From assembly GCA_947631765.1 (NCBI GenBank), contig CANRMP010000010.1:1-64000 (forward strand): a stretch of DNA of 64,000 nt, in the 5' to 3' direction. Shown here in pieces: positions 47,434-56,265 of the stretch (position 1 is the stretch's first letter; the number at the start of each line of letters is the position of its first letter). Below the pieces are notes generated by a model. That model had not been told where the DNA came from, did no database searches, and saw nothing but the letters and a program-made list of their open reading frames with translations. This DNA comes from an uncultured Clostridia bacterium. Its GTDB lineage: Bacteria; Bacillota; Clostridia; Oscillospirales; CAG-272. The position numbers and the translations under genes were made by a program.

Positions 47434-48756
47434 ATGAAATTCAGAATTCGCAGGCTTGCAGCCGACGCTGTTGACTTTATTTTATGCGTGCTTTGCGCGC
47501 TTGCCTTGACTGTGCTTCCCGCGTTTATTGCCTCGGGCTTCAGGCTCGGAAAGACGGCTATGCTGATTCTTGCCGCAGCCATGACTTTTATTTTCTTCCT
47601 TTTCAGAGATTTTACGGGCAGAAGCATGGGAAAGAGGATGTTCGGGCTGAAAATTGTCGGCTGGGACGGGAAGAGCGCCTCTCCCTTTCAGAGACTTCGA
47701 AGAAATCTGTCGCTTTTGCTGTTTCCCATTGAAATACTGCTTATAATTGCGGGATATGATACGCTTGGCGACAGTCTGGCGCTGACTTGCGTTGTCGAAT
47801 ACAAGAGCACGGACGTTCCGGGAATGAGAAAGGGCAATAATTTTGTGCGCAAGGCGACGCTCGCACTGCTTTTTACCGTGGCTGCGGTTATTATTATAAT
47901 ATTTGCGGTAAAATCACTGCGCATTATGGGAAGCGCGGGGTATAATGCGCTAAACGATTATATGTCGGGCGTTGAAATTGCGAAGGAGTACGGCGAGGAT
48001 CCGATATGGAAAATCGAGGGCTTTGAAAAAGAGGGCGACGAAAAGATTATATACAGAGTGACGATAAACGGCAAGACTGTCGATATAATTGCCGTGAAGA
48101 TAGAGGACGAATGGTTTGTTTACGGCGTTCAGAGCGAGACTGTCGAAAAGCTCGCTTCGATGATTTCAAAAATAGCAAGGGACAATACCGAGCGCTTCTC
48201 CCTTGTCGATATGGACAAGGACGGCGAGCCTGAGCTGCTTGAATATTTCGAAGAGGAGCAAAAGGACTATATTAACGTTTATCTTTTGGGTCAGACACAG
48301 CCCGCGGTAAAGCTTGAGACAGACTCTTATGCGGGAAATTTGCGGGGAAGCTGGAATGTTTATCAGATGATAAACGACGACAAGACAAAAAGCTATTGCT
48401 TAATAGGAATTTACGCCTCCTATTCCACCTCTTACAGCGAAAAGAACGTCTGTATGGTGACAAAGAAGGGAAACGTCATTGAAAGCAGAATCGTCTTTAA
48501 GGAGTGCGTTGAAACCAAGACCGAGACGGACGAGGAGGGCGAAAATATCACATTGTACGAAGGGGTTTACAATTACAACGACATTGCAATGGCGCCCGGA
48601 GATTATTTTTCAAATTACAACGCCTTTTTCAACAATTACACGCCGATTAGCGATAAGGTTGTTGAGTTTGTCGCATGGGAGAGGGACGCAGACCTTGATG
48701 AGGACGCGCTTATTATGGCAGTCACTCTTATGAAGGAGCCGTGGGAAGAAAGATAA
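47434..48756 (+). CDS. RDD-family membrane protein with a large extracytoplasmic domain
   Basis: 440 residues from the ATG with AAGGGGGA upstream (an earlier in-frame ATG at 47416 overlaps this site). The N-terminal part (1-165) is an RDD domain: RRLAADAVDF in helix 1, RDFTGRSMGKR after helix 2 and a third/fourth hydrophobic segment near 145-165. The rest (about 170-440) is outside or soluble, acidic and beta-rich, with DMDKDGEPELLEYF, which resembles a calcium-type or FG-GAP-like turn. RDD proteins are linked to Na+/osmolyte homeostasis in some bacteria; here the function is unknown. Confidence 0.75.
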   Translation: MKFRIRRLAADAVDFILCVLCALALTVLPAFIASGFRLGKTAMLILAAAMTFIFFLFRDFTGRSMGKRMFGLKIVGWDGKSASPFQRLRRNLSLLLFPIEILLIIAGYDTLGDSLALTCVVEYKSTDVPGMRKGNNFVRKATLALLFTVAAVIIIIFAVKSLRIMGSAGYNALNDYMSGVEIAKEYGEDPIWKIEGFEKEGDEKIIYRVTINGKTVDIIAVKIEDEWFVYGVQSETVEKLASMISKIARDNTERFSLVDMDKDGEPELLEYFEEEQKDYINVYLLGQTQPAVKLETDSYAGNLRGSWNVYQMINDDKTKSYCLIGIYASYSTSYSEKNVCMVTKKGNVIESRIVFKECVETKTETDEEGENITLYEGVYNYNDIAMAPGDYFSNYNAFFNNYTPISDKVVEFVAWERDADLDEDALIMAVTLMKEPWEER

Positions 48757-48787
48757 AAGCCCGCAAAACGTTGTCCGTTTAAAAGTT

Positions 48788-48832
48788 TTTGAAGAGGCTT
48801 GGGGGGACTTTTTTCAAAAAGTCCCCCCAATT
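48788..48832. terminator. Convergent terminator, member of a repeated family
   Basis: TTGGGGGGACTTTTT (from 48799) pairs with AAAAAGTCCCCCCAA (to 48830), between the convergent RDD and nspC genes. The stretch before it (TTTAAAAGTTTTTG) is repeated at 61436 in front of a similar hairpin. Confidence 0.85.
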
Positions 48833-48842
48833 AATGTTTCTT

Positions 48843-50072
48843 TTATAGTTTTTTCAAAAGCTTTCCCGTCCCCCCGAGTCTTGTTATAAAGTTTTCGTAG
48901 CCGAAGAAGGTGAGGCGGGTGATTTCGAGGTCGCCGCCGAGCTTATAGATATCGGGCAGCGGCATTCCGTTAAAGGTGTTGTTTTTGCAGGTCGTGTAGA
49001 TTGCCATATCGCCGAAAATAAGCAGATCGTTTGCCGAAAGCTCGCGTTCAAAGCTGTAATTTCCAATGATATCTCCGGCAAGACAGGTGGGACCCGCAAG
49101 GGTGTACTTGTAAGCCGAGGAGAGGTCGTCTTTAGCGCCGAGGAGCGGGGGAGTGTAGGGCATTTCTATGACGTCGGGCATGTGGCAGGCGGCGCTTGCG
49201 TCAAGAATTGCGATTTTTTTGCCCGAGTTTTCAACAATATCAAGCACACGGCAGAGCAGGTACCCGGCGTTCAGCGCAACCGCCTCGCCCGGTTCAAGGT
49301 ACACCTGAACACTCCAGCTTTTTTGCGCAAAGAAGATGCATTTTTTAAGCCGCTCGATATCATAACCGTCTCGGGTGATGTGATGCCCGCCGCCCATGTT
49401 AAGATAGCGCATTTTAGGCAGTATGTCCCCGAATTTGTCTTTTACCGCAAAAAGGGTCTTTTCCAGCGCATCGGAGTCCTGCTCGCACAGGGTGTGAAAA
49501 TGAAGCCCGTCAAGAAGACTTACTTCATTTTCGCTCATTTGTCTGTCCCAAACATCCCTTGTAGTGCCGAGACGGCTGCCCGGGGCGCACGGGTCGTAAA
49601 TACTATGCCCGCTTTGCGTCGAGCATTCGGGATTGATTCTCAGCCCCACGCTTTTTTTGTGCTCCTTTGCGACCTTTCCGAATTTTTTAAGCTGAGCCGG
49701 CGAGTTAAAAACTATGCTGTCGGCATAATTTAGTATCTCTTTAAATTCCGACTCTTTGTATGCGGCGGAGAAAATATGAACCTCTTTTCCATTCATTTTC
49801 TCATAGCCGAGTCTTGCCTCATACAGCCCGCTTGCCTCGGTACCGGCAAGATATTTTGATATTGCGGGATAGAAATCGAAGCTTGAGAAGGCCTTTTCTG
49901 CAAGCAGAATTTTTGCTCCCGTGCTTTTTGAAAGAGAGGCAAGTATTTCGCAGTTTTTTATAAGCGCGCGCTCGTCTATAACATAGCAGGGCGTGGGCAG
50001 CTTTGCAAGCTTGCCGGCAATATCACCGTCCAAAAGCGCAAAGGGGGCGCGGCTGTCAATAATATTGCCCAT
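48843..50072 (-). CDS. nspC: Carboxynorspermidine/carboxyspermidine decarboxylase
   Basis: 409 residues, fold-type III PLP decarboxylase (alanine-racemase-like barrel plus beta domain). The PLP lysine is in ILLAEKAFSS, and GGGHH, LEPGEAVALNAG and the late FGDMAIYTTCKNNTFNG are typical of NspC. It removes CO2 from carboxyspermidine to give spermidine, the last step of the alternative route. Its ATG touches the stop of the dehydrogenase gene. Confidence 0.9.
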   Translation of the reverse strand: MGNIIDSRAPFALLDGDIAGKLAKLPTPCYVIDERALIKNCEILASLSKSTGAKILLAEKAFSSFDFYPAISKYLAGTEASGLYEARLGYEKMNGKEVHIFSAAYKESEFKEILNYADSIVFNSPAQLKKFGKVAKEHKKSVGLRINPECSTQSGHSIYDPCAPGSRLGTTRDVWDRQMSENEVSLLDGLHFHTLCEQDSDALEKTLFAVKDKFGDILPKMRYLNMGGGHHITRDGYDIERLKKCIFFAQKSWSVQVYLEPGEAVALNAGYLLCRVLDIVENSGKKIAILDASAACHMPDVIEMPYTPPLLGAKDDLSSAYKYTLAGPTCLAGDIIGNYSFERELSANDLLIFGDMAIYTTCKNNTFNGMPLPDIYKLGGDLEITRLTFFGYENFITRLGGTGKLLKKL

Positions 50073-51331
50073 CAGTCGACAAGGACGGGCGAGCGGCTCT
50101 CCTTGTGGGGGAGCCCGTATTTTTCAAGGGCATTGAGAAAGGGGTCGGGGTCAAATTCCTCGACGGTGTACACGCCCGGCTTGTTCCACTTGCCGGTAAG
50201 AAGCATAAGCGCGCCGCACATGGCGGGAACGCCGGTCGTATAGCTTATCGCCTGACTTTCGACCTCTTTGTAGCATTCTTCATGGTCGCAGATGTTGTAA
50301 ATGTAATAGGACTTTTCTTTGCCGTCCTTTTTGCCCGTGAATATACAGCCGATATTCGTTTTTCCGCGGGTGCGCGCTCCAAGGCTTGCGGGGTCGGGAA
50401 GCAGAGCCTTTAAGAATTTAATCGGCACTATTTCATGCCCTTCAAAGCTTACGGGAACGGTTGAGAGCATACCCACGTTTTCCAAACAGCGCATGTGGGT
50501 GAGATAGCTTTCTCCGAAGGTCATGAAAAAGCGTATCCGCTTTACCTCTTTGATATTTTCGGCAAGCGATTCTATTTCCTCATGGTGGAGCAGGTACATG
50601 TCCTTTTTGCCCACACCGTCAAAAATATACTCTCTTTTAACGCTCATTGCCGGAATTTCCACCCAGCGTCCGTTTTCGATATAACTGCCGGGAGCGGAGA
50701 CCTCGCGCAAATTCACCTCGGGATTAAAGTTTGTGGCAAATGGGTAACCGTGGTCTCCCCCGTTGCAGTCAAGAATGTCAATTGTGTCGATAACGTCAAA
50801 CTCGTGCTTTTTCGCGTAGGCGCAGTACGCCTGAGTCACTCCCGGGTCAAAGCCGCAGCCAAGCAGCGCGGTAAGCCCCGCCACCTTGAATTTTTCGCGG
50901 TAAGCCCACTGCCAGCTGTAGTCAAAGTACGCCGAAAAGCCCTTTTCCTTGCACCTTTTTTCGTATATTTTGCGCCACTCGGGGTCCTCGGTGTCCTCGG
51001 GCTCGTAATTTGCGGTGTCCATATAGTTCACCTTGCAGGCAAGGCACGCCTCCATTATAGTGAGGTCCTGATAGGGCAGGGCGATGTTCATTACAAGGTC
51101 GGGCTTGTACTCGCTTATCAGCGAAATAAGCTGATCTATATTGTCGGCGTCAACCTGCCTTGTCGTGATTTTTGTGCTTGTGGTGCCTTCAAGCTTTTTG
51201 GCAAGCTCGTCACACTTTGACTTTGTGCGGCTGGCAATGCACAGCTCGGTAAAAACCTCGCTTGCCATGGCGCATTTTCTTATGGCAACAGAGGCGACTC
51301 CTCCGCAGCCTATAACCAAAACTCTGCTCAT
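50072..51331 (-). CDS. Carboxynorspermidine/carboxyspermidine dehydrogenase
   Basis: 419 residues, saccharopine-dehydrogenase-like. A Rossmann NAD(P) motif VLVIGCGGVASVAIRKC opens the chain; GCGFDPGVTQAYCAYA and DILDCNGGDHG follow. In operons with nspC this enzyme (CANSDH/CASDH) condenses putrescine with aspartate semialdehyde reductively. A lysine-pathway saccharopine enzyme is unlikely given the neighbours. Overlaps nspC by one base. Confidence 0.9.
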   Translation of the reverse strand: MSRVLVIGCGGVASVAIRKCAMASEVFTELCIASRTKSKCDELAKKLEGTTSTKITTRQVDADNIDQLISLISEYKPDLVMNIALPYQDLTIMEACLACKVNYMDTANYEPEDTEDPEWRKIYEKRCKEKGFSAYFDYSWQWAYREKFKVAGLTALLGCGFDPGVTQAYCAYAKKHEFDVIDTIDILDCNGGDHGYPFATNFNPEVNLREVSAPGSYIENGRWVEIPAMSVKREYIFDGVGKKDMYLLHHEEIESLAENIKEVKRIRFFMTFGESYLTHMRCLENVGMLSTVPVSFEGHEIVPIKFLKALLPDPASLGARTRGKTNIGCIFTGKKDGKEKSYYIYNICDHEECYKEVESQAISYTTGVPAMCGALMLLTGKWNKPGVYTVEEFDPDPFLNALEKYGLPHKESRSPVLVD

Positions 51332-51358
51332 TTTTATAACTATTCCTTTCTATTGAGC

Positions 51359-52231
51359 TTATTTTCTTTTTTCTTTTTTCGAAAGAGTCAAAATAAGCTC
51401 ACGCAGTATTTTGCACGAAGCGGCAACAGATATTCCGCTGTGGTCTAAAGAGGGGGCAAGCTCTGTAATATCCGCCCCCACAATATTAAGTCTCTCGAGC
51501 GTGAGAATTGCGGCAAGAAGGTCGCAAAACGCAACCCCTCCCGCCTCGGGCGTGCCTGTTCCGGGAAGCTCCGAGGGGTCAAGACAGTCAAGGTCGATCG
51601 TCAGATAGACCGGAGCACAAGAGGCGGCAAGCTCCTTTACAAGAGCGTCAAGCCCCTCAAAAGAGAATTTGTGAAGCTCGGTGTGCCCTTTTGCAAAGCG
51701 AAATTCCTCTCTTTCACCGCTTCTTATGCAGAACTGGTGAATTTTTTTGTCCCCCACAAGCTCATGGGCGCGCCGCATCACCGTGGCGTGGCTGAGCGTT
51801 GCGCCGAGATAATCCTGCCGAAGGTCGGCGTGCGCGTCAAACTGTATTATATGAAGGTCGGGATAGCGCTTTACTGCCGCTCTCAGCGCGCCGAGAGTGA
51901 CAAGATGCTCCCCGCCGAGCATGAGGGGCAGCTTGTTGTCACTTAAAATTTTGTCCGCTCTGGCTTCAATATCGGCAAGGGCAAGGTCGGCTCTGCCGAT
52001 GCAAAGCTCAAGATCTCCGCTGTCGAATATATCAAAGTCGCAAAGGTCCTTGTCCTGATAAGGGCTGTAGGTCTCGATTCCGAAGCTTTCGTGACGGATA
52101 GCCGAGGGACCGAAACGCGCTCCCGGGCGGTAGCTTGCGGTCGAATCAAAGGGAGCGCCGAAAAGCACGATTTTCGACTTTTCGTACCTGCCGTTACATC
52201 CGATAAAGGCTTCAATGTTCGGGGAAAGCAT
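51359..52231 (-). CDS. speB: Agmatinase (ureohydrolase)
   Basis: 290 residues with the arginase-family manganese motifs GGEHLVTLG, FDAHADLR and DLDCLDPSELPG. It converts agmatine to putrescine and urea, directly after SpeA. It begins in overlap with the stop of speE. Confidence 0.93.
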   Translation of the reverse strand: MLSPNIEAFIGCNGRYEKSKIVLFGAPFDSTASYRPGARFGPSAIRHESFGIETYSPYQDKDLCDFDIFDSGDLELCIGRADLALADIEARADKILSDNKLPLMLGGEHLVTLGALRAAVKRYPDLHIIQFDAHADLRQDYLGATLSHATVMRRAHELVGDKKIHQFCIRSGEREEFRFAKGHTELHKFSFEGLDALVKELAASCAPVYLTIDLDCLDPSELPGTGTPEAGGVAFCDLLAAILTLERLNIVGADITELAPSLDHSGISVAASCKILRELILTLSKKEKRK

Positions 52232-53121
52232 TATTTTTCCACCTCCTCAAGCATTTTTTCAAGAAAAGCGGGCAGATAAAAGGCGCCTATATGAAGCTTT
52301 GTCGTGTAATATCTTGTCCCGATGTTGAGAGAAAGCCACTTTGCGGCGTCAAGGTCGTCGATCGGGTGATATTTCTTGCTGGCAAAGCCGAAAAGCCAAT
52401 AGCCCGCGGCGTAGGTCGGGATATGCGCCTGATATACTCTGCTTATCGGGAAGGTGCTGGCAATACGCTTGTGACTGCGCTGCATTGCCTCGGCGTCGTG
52501 CTTGTAAAAGGGACTGCCCTGCTGGTTTACCATTATTCCGTCTTCCTTTAGGGCGTTGTAGCATATGCCGTAAAATTCCTTTGTGAAATATCCCTCCGAC
52601 GGACCGAACGGGTCGGTTGAGTCGACGATTATAAGGTCGTATTCCTCGCTCTTTCGCCGTATGAAGCGCAGGGCGTTGTCAAAATAAATGTGCACTCGGC
52701 TGTCGTCAAGGCGGCAGGCGTTTTCGGGCAGGTAGACCCGACAAGCCTCCACGACCTGCGGGTCCATTTCGACAAGGTCGATGCGCCGAACCCTGTCGTA
52801 TCTTGCAAGCTCGCGCACAACTCCGCCGTCTCCCGCACCGATTACCAAAATATCCTTTATGTTCTGATGCACCGACATCGGCACATGAGTTATCATTTCA
52901 TCGTAAATGAACTCGTCCCGCTCGGTGAGCATGACGCTGCCGTCAAGGGCAAGCACCTTTCCAAACTCGGGAGTTTCGAATATATCTATCTGCTGATAGT
53001 CGCTTTTTTGCGAGTACAGGTGCCTTGTCACTCTTATGCTGTGTTTTACATCCGGCGCGTGAAATTCGCTAAACCAAAGCTCCATTTCGCGGGGCGCTTG
53101 GACCTCGTATGGGCTGTTCAT
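52231..53121 (-). CDS. speE: Spermidine synthase (aminopropyltransferase)
   Basis: 296 residues from the ATG at 53121, which overlaps the speA stop by 4 nt; the frame is open further upstream but that part is antisense-free shadow of speA and is not like SpeE. N-terminal beta domain with MELWFSEFH, then the Rossmann methyltransferase-like fold with VIGAGDGGVVRELARYD and IVDSTDPFGPSEGYF, the donor-site motifs. It needs decarboxylated SAM, whose enzyme SpeD is not in the window. Confidence 0.92.
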   Translation of the reverse strand: MNSPYEVQAPREMELWFSEFHAPDVKHSIRVTRHLYSQKSDYQQIDIFETPEFGKVLALDGSVMLTERDEFIYDEMITHVPMSVHQNIKDILVIGAGDGGVVRELARYDRVRRIDLVEMDPQVVEACRVYLPENACRLDDSRVHIYFDNALRFIRRKSEEYDLIIVDSTDPFGPSEGYFTKEFYGICYNALKEDGIMVNQQGSPFYKHDAEAMQRSHKRIASTFPISRVYQAHIPTYAAGYWLFGFASKKYHPIDDLDAAKWLSLNIGTRYYTTKLHIGAFYLPAFLEKMLEEVEK

Positions 53122-54620
53122 CCTATCAGGCGGCTCCTTTCGTTTGTTTTCAGATCTTGGTCGACAATAACGTTGATGTAAAGAATATCGGGGTCCTCGG
53201 GACCGGTCATCGAACAGCCCTTTGCCTTTGCGTACTCGATGTAATCGAGAATTTCGGGCGTGATGCGCTCGCCCGGGGCAAGAATCGGTATTCCCGGAGG
53301 ATAACACATGACAAATTCACTGCAAACCTGCCCGACGCTCTCACGAAGCGGCAGGCTCTTCTTTTTCGCGTAAAAGGCCTCCTGCGGACTTGTCACGACC
53401 TGCGGGTCGATGTATTCCTGACTCATAAGCCCGCGGCTGTCCTTTTGGTAAAGTCGGCGTATTTCGGCAAGCGCGCTGACAAGCCGCTCAAGCTCCTGCG
53501 GTCTGTCGCCTATAGACAGATACGCCAGAATATTGCCGATGTCTCCGAATTCTATTTGAATGTCGTATTCGTCCCGCAGTATGTCATAGACCTCGATACC
53601 CGCCAGCCCTATGTCTCTTGTGTGTACGCTCAGCTTTGTGAGGTCAAAGTCAAAGACGGAGTTGCCGTTGACAAGGTCGCGCCCGAATGCATAGTACCCT
53701 CCTATGGCGTTGATTTCCTGCCGCGCATAGTCAGCCATGCCGACAACCTTTGAAAATACCTCCTTGCCGCGAAGCGCAAGGTTGCGGCGGCTTATGTCAA
53801 GGCTTGACATTAACAGATAGCTTGCCGAGGTGGTTTGCGTCAGGTTGATTATCTGCCTAATATACCCTTTGTTAATGTTGGGGCCTATCAGCAGAAGGCT
53901 TGACTGAGTGAGGCTTCCGCCGCTTTTGTGCATTGATACCGAGGACATGTCTGCTCCCGCCTCCATTGCCGAGGTGGGCATTCCCGCGCCGAAATAAAAG
54001 TGAGTTCCGTGCGCCTCGTCGGCAAGGCAGTACATTCCCGCCTCATGCGCCATTTTCACTATCGCCTTGATATCGCTGGAGATTCCGTAATAGGTCGGGT
54101 TATTGACAAGCACCGCCACGGCGTCGGGATTTTCGGCAATTGCCTTTGCCACCTGCTCGCGCCGCATACCGAGCGAAATGCCGAGCGACCTGTCGACCTC
54201 GGGATTTACGTATACCGGCACCGCTCCGCAGAGCACAAGCGCGTTTATCACGCTTCTGTGCACGTTTCGGGGGAGAATTATCTTGTCCCCGCGCTTGCAG
54301 GTGGAAAGCACCATGCTTTGAACACAGCTTGTCGTCCCTCCGACCATAAGAAAGGCGTATGCCGCGCCGAAAGCGTCGGCGGCAAGCTCTTCGGCCTCCC
54401 GAATGACCGAGACGGGATGGCAGAGATTGTCAAGCGGCTTCATGCTGTTTACGTCGATACCGACGCACTGCTCACCGAGAAACGCGGTAAGCTCGGGGTT
54501 TCCTCTTCCGTGCTTGTGCCCGGGAACGTCAAAGGGCACAACTCTCATGTGTCGGAAGGTTTGAAGGGCTTCGTATATAGGAGCCCGATTTTGGTCTAAA
54601 GCGGTTTTTTCTTCATTCAT
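53118..54620 (-). CDS. speA: Arginine decarboxylase (Orn/Lys/Arg family, biosynthetic)
   Basis: 500 residues from ATG 54620. PLP fold-type I decarboxylase: the substrate/PLP region FDVPGHKHGRG, GGTTSCVQSMVL, DEAHGTHFYFG and the Schiff-base lysine in SVSMHKSGGSLTQSS; the C-terminal part includes YPPGIPILAPGE. It is the short (Bacillus SpeA-like) form without the acid-induced wing domain. An upstream extension to 54716 is hydrophobic leader-like sequence covering the terminator side and is rejected. The ribosome site is poor (GAAAGAGAG). First gene of the polyamine operon behind a long leader. Confidence 0.9.
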   Translation of the reverse strand: MNEEKTALDQNRAPIYEALQTFRHMRVVPFDVPGHKHGRGNPELTAFLGEQCVGIDVNSMKPLDNLCHPVSVIREAEELAADAFGAAYAFLMVGGTTSCVQSMVLSTCKRGDKIILPRNVHRSVINALVLCGAVPVYVNPEVDRSLGISLGMRREQVAKAIAENPDAVAVLVNNPTYYGISSDIKAIVKMAHEAGMYCLADEAHGTHFYFGAGMPTSAMEAGADMSSVSMHKSGGSLTQSSLLLIGPNINKGYIRQIINLTQTTSASYLLMSSLDISRRNLALRGKEVFSKVVGMADYARQEINAIGGYYAFGRDLVNGNSVFDFDLTKLSVHTRDIGLAGIEVYDILRDEYDIQIEFGDIGNILAYLSIGDRPQELERLVSALAEIRRLYQKDSRGLMSQEYIDPQVVTSPQEAFYAKKKSLPLRESVGQVCSEFVMCYPPGIPILAPGERITPEILDYIEYAKAKGCSMTGPEDPDILYINVIVDQDLKTNERSRLIG

Positions 54621-54694
54621 GGCAGGGGTCTCTCTTTCTGTCGCATAGCGGTCAAAACGCGATAAAAATACAAAAATAATAATAAAAAATTCAA

Positions 54695-54740
54695 AATAAA
54701 AAAACGCAGAACGCACAAAATGCGCGTCTTGCGTTTTTTG
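54695..54740 (-). terminator. Intrinsic terminator inside the speA leader
   Basis: On the minus strand AAAAAACGCA...TGCGTTTTTTTATTTTG: an A/T plus CGCA outer stem, an inner ACGC/GCGC stem with bulges and a T-run. It stands about 80 nt before the speA start and downstream of the promoter, so it can only act as an attenuator of this operon. Confidence 0.75.
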
Positions 54741-54822
54741 CCCATATTACGGCGCCTTTTACCGATCGACTTTTCCGGCAAAGGATATTATAACGCCGTC
54801 GTTTAATGGGAATTTTAGGTGC

Positions 54823-54985
54823 ATAGAGTCTATATAGCAACAATACTTTTACTACTCTTTATTGACCGTTTCACAAGTTTGCACAATATGCGCACTTTAG
54901 CTACAAAGTAACCAAATCTTATAAAATTTGAGCTCTTAACTCAATCAATACCGCAAAAGCATTTGCGGATCGGCTATGACTCTAT
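54823..54985 (-). promoter_or_regulatory. Candidate structured leader RNA (riboswitch/attenuator) of the polyamine operon
   Basis: The first bases of the transcript, AUAGAGUC-AUAGC (54985 to 54973), pair with GCUAU-AUA-GACUCUAU (54838 to 54823), a 13-bp closing stem with a 3-nt bulge over ~135 nt. Inside are CCGCAAA/UUUGCGG, UUGAG/CUCAA, AAAUUUU/AAGAUUU, ACUUU/AAAGU, UGCGCA/UGUGCA and CAAUA/UAUUG hairpins. A second domain (ACGGCG/CGCCGU enclosing CCUUU...AAAGG) lies between it and the terminator at 54695-54740. No signature of T-box, SAM-I or M-box was recognised. Confidence 0.6.
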
Positions 54986-55011
54986 TTTTAATAAAAAATA
55001 TATCCTTATGT

Positions 55012-55040
55012 ACTATAATTAATTTGCACGGCTTTGTCAA
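55012..55040 (-). promoter_or_regulatory. Promoter of the polyamine operon
   Basis: Minus strand: TTGACA (55035-55040), 17-bp spacer, TATAGT (55012-55017). The leader to speA is about 385 nt. Confidence 0.85.
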
Positions 55041-55150
55041 TAGTTTTGTACATTTTTTATTGTAAACTTTTCGTGACCTGTCCTTACTCGGGGTGAAATA
55101 TACACTATATGGCAAAATAAATTTGAAGATATTAAAAATTCAATTCATTA

Positions 55151-55179
55151 TTGAAAAAAGTCGGCAAGTGTGATAAGAT
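55151..55179 (+). promoter_or_regulatory. Promoter of the GH76-like gene
   Basis: TTGAAA (55151-55156), 17-bp spacer, TAAGAT (55174-55179); AAGGAG precedes the ATG at 55216. Confidence 0.75.
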
Positions 55180-55215
55180 AAATATACAAATAAACCTTCA
55201 AGGAGAAATGCAAAT

Positions 55216-56187
55216 ATGGACAGGCAGGAAAGAATAGCTTTGGCAAAAAGGGCGATCGAGGACCACAAAAGGGAATACTACAGGCAGGGGGAATACATAA
55301 AGGCGGATTTTTGGGACTTTGCCGAAATATTTGAAATAATCGACGACGCGTACGAGAATTTCGGCGGGGAAGAATACCCGAAAATGTTTTCTGAAATGTA
55401 TGACTTTGCAATATCGGCGTACGGCAAAACATGGGAGAAAAACCCCTTTAACGACGATATTATGTGGCTGTGTATCGCGCTGACAAGGGCGTATATTCTC
55501 ACGGGCGAGAAAAAGTATCTTGACTCCGCTAAGCTGAATTTCGACATGACATGGGAAAGAGCGTACAGCGTCGAGCTTGGCGGCGGGCTGTGGTGGAGAA
55601 TAGAAAATCGGAGCAAAAATACCTGCGTCAACTGCCCCGCCTCTATTGCCGCAAGCCTTATTGCCAAGGCAAGCGGGGATGAGAGCTACCGCGAAAAGGC
55701 GTCTCTTGCCCTTGAATGGGTGACAAAGTATATGTATGAGGAGGACACGGGCAAGGTGTACGACGCCATGAATCTTAGCGGAAAGGTAAATACATGGTCG
55801 TCAACCTATAATCAGGGTACGTTTATCGGCTCGAATATGCTGATGTATGAATATACGGGAGATGAAAAATACCTTGAAAGAGCGAAAAAAGCCGTATCTT
55901 ATACGATCGACGTTATGTACGGCGGCAGGGTGATGGACAACGAGGATTCGGGCAACGACCTTCCGGGCTTTAAGGGCATACTTGCAAGGTGGATGTACCG
56001 CTTTGCGCTTTTCACCAAGGATGAAAGAACCCTTGAATGGCTCCGCCTCAACGCGCTCTCGGCTTATAACAACAAAAACAGCCGCGGACTTATGAACACA
56101 CGCTTTGCCACAAAGACAGAGGATGACGGGGAATTTGACGTCTTTTCGATGAGCGCCGCCGTCTCGGTGCTTGTAAACAGTATATAA
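55216..56187 (+). CDS. GH76-like alpha-1,6-mannanase-type protein, cytoplasmic
   Basis: 323 residues forming an (alpha/alpha)6 barrel; NPFNDDIMWLCIALTRAY places the paired catalytic Asp at residues 80-81 as in GH76 endo-alpha-1,6-mannanases, followed by GGGLWWR, CVNCPASIAASLIAKA and TYNQGTFIGSNMLMYEYTG, all typical of the family. There is no signal peptide, so it would act on oligosaccharides inside the cell, or be exported by another route. Substrate by family: fungal or bacterial alpha-mannan backbone. Single-gene unit. Confidence 0.88.
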   Translation: MDRQERIALAKRAIEDHKREYYRQGEYIKADFWDFAEIFEIIDDAYENFGGEEYPKMFSEMYDFAISAYGKTWEKNPFNDDIMWLCIALTRAYILTGEKKYLDSAKLNFDMTWERAYSVELGGGLWWRIENRSKNTCVNCPASIAASLIAKASGDESYREKASLALEWVTKYMYEEDTGKVYDAMNLSGKVNTWSSTYNQGTFIGSNMLMYEYTGDEKYLERAKKAVSYTIDVMYGGRVMDNEDSGNDLPGFKGILARWMYRFALFTKDERTLEWLRLNALSAYNNKNSRGLMNTRFATKTEDDGEFDVFSMSAAVSVLVNSI

Positions 56188-56213
56188 AATATAAAGGTAT
56201 AACGCCAAAAAAT

Positions 56214-56249
56214 CGCCCGTTTTCAGGCTTAACGCTTGGAAAACGGGCG
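56214..56249 (-). terminator. Convergent terminator between GH76 and glyA
   Basis: Perfect 11-bp stem (56214-56224 with 56239-56249); ATTTTTTGG follows on the minus strand. Confidence 0.88.
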
Positions 56250-56265
56250 TAATTTGTGCAAAGGC

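Noticed and set aside
53122..53307. N-terminal extension of SpeE
   Set aside because: It overlaps the coding sequence of speA in another frame and has no SpeE-like residues; the ATG at 53121 overlaps the speA stop in the usual way.
54823..54985. T-box, SAM-I, M-box or c-di-AMP riboswitch in the speA leader
   Set aside because: None of the conserved strings I know for these classes (for example the T-box TGG/GGGTGG signals) is present; a covariance search was not possible.
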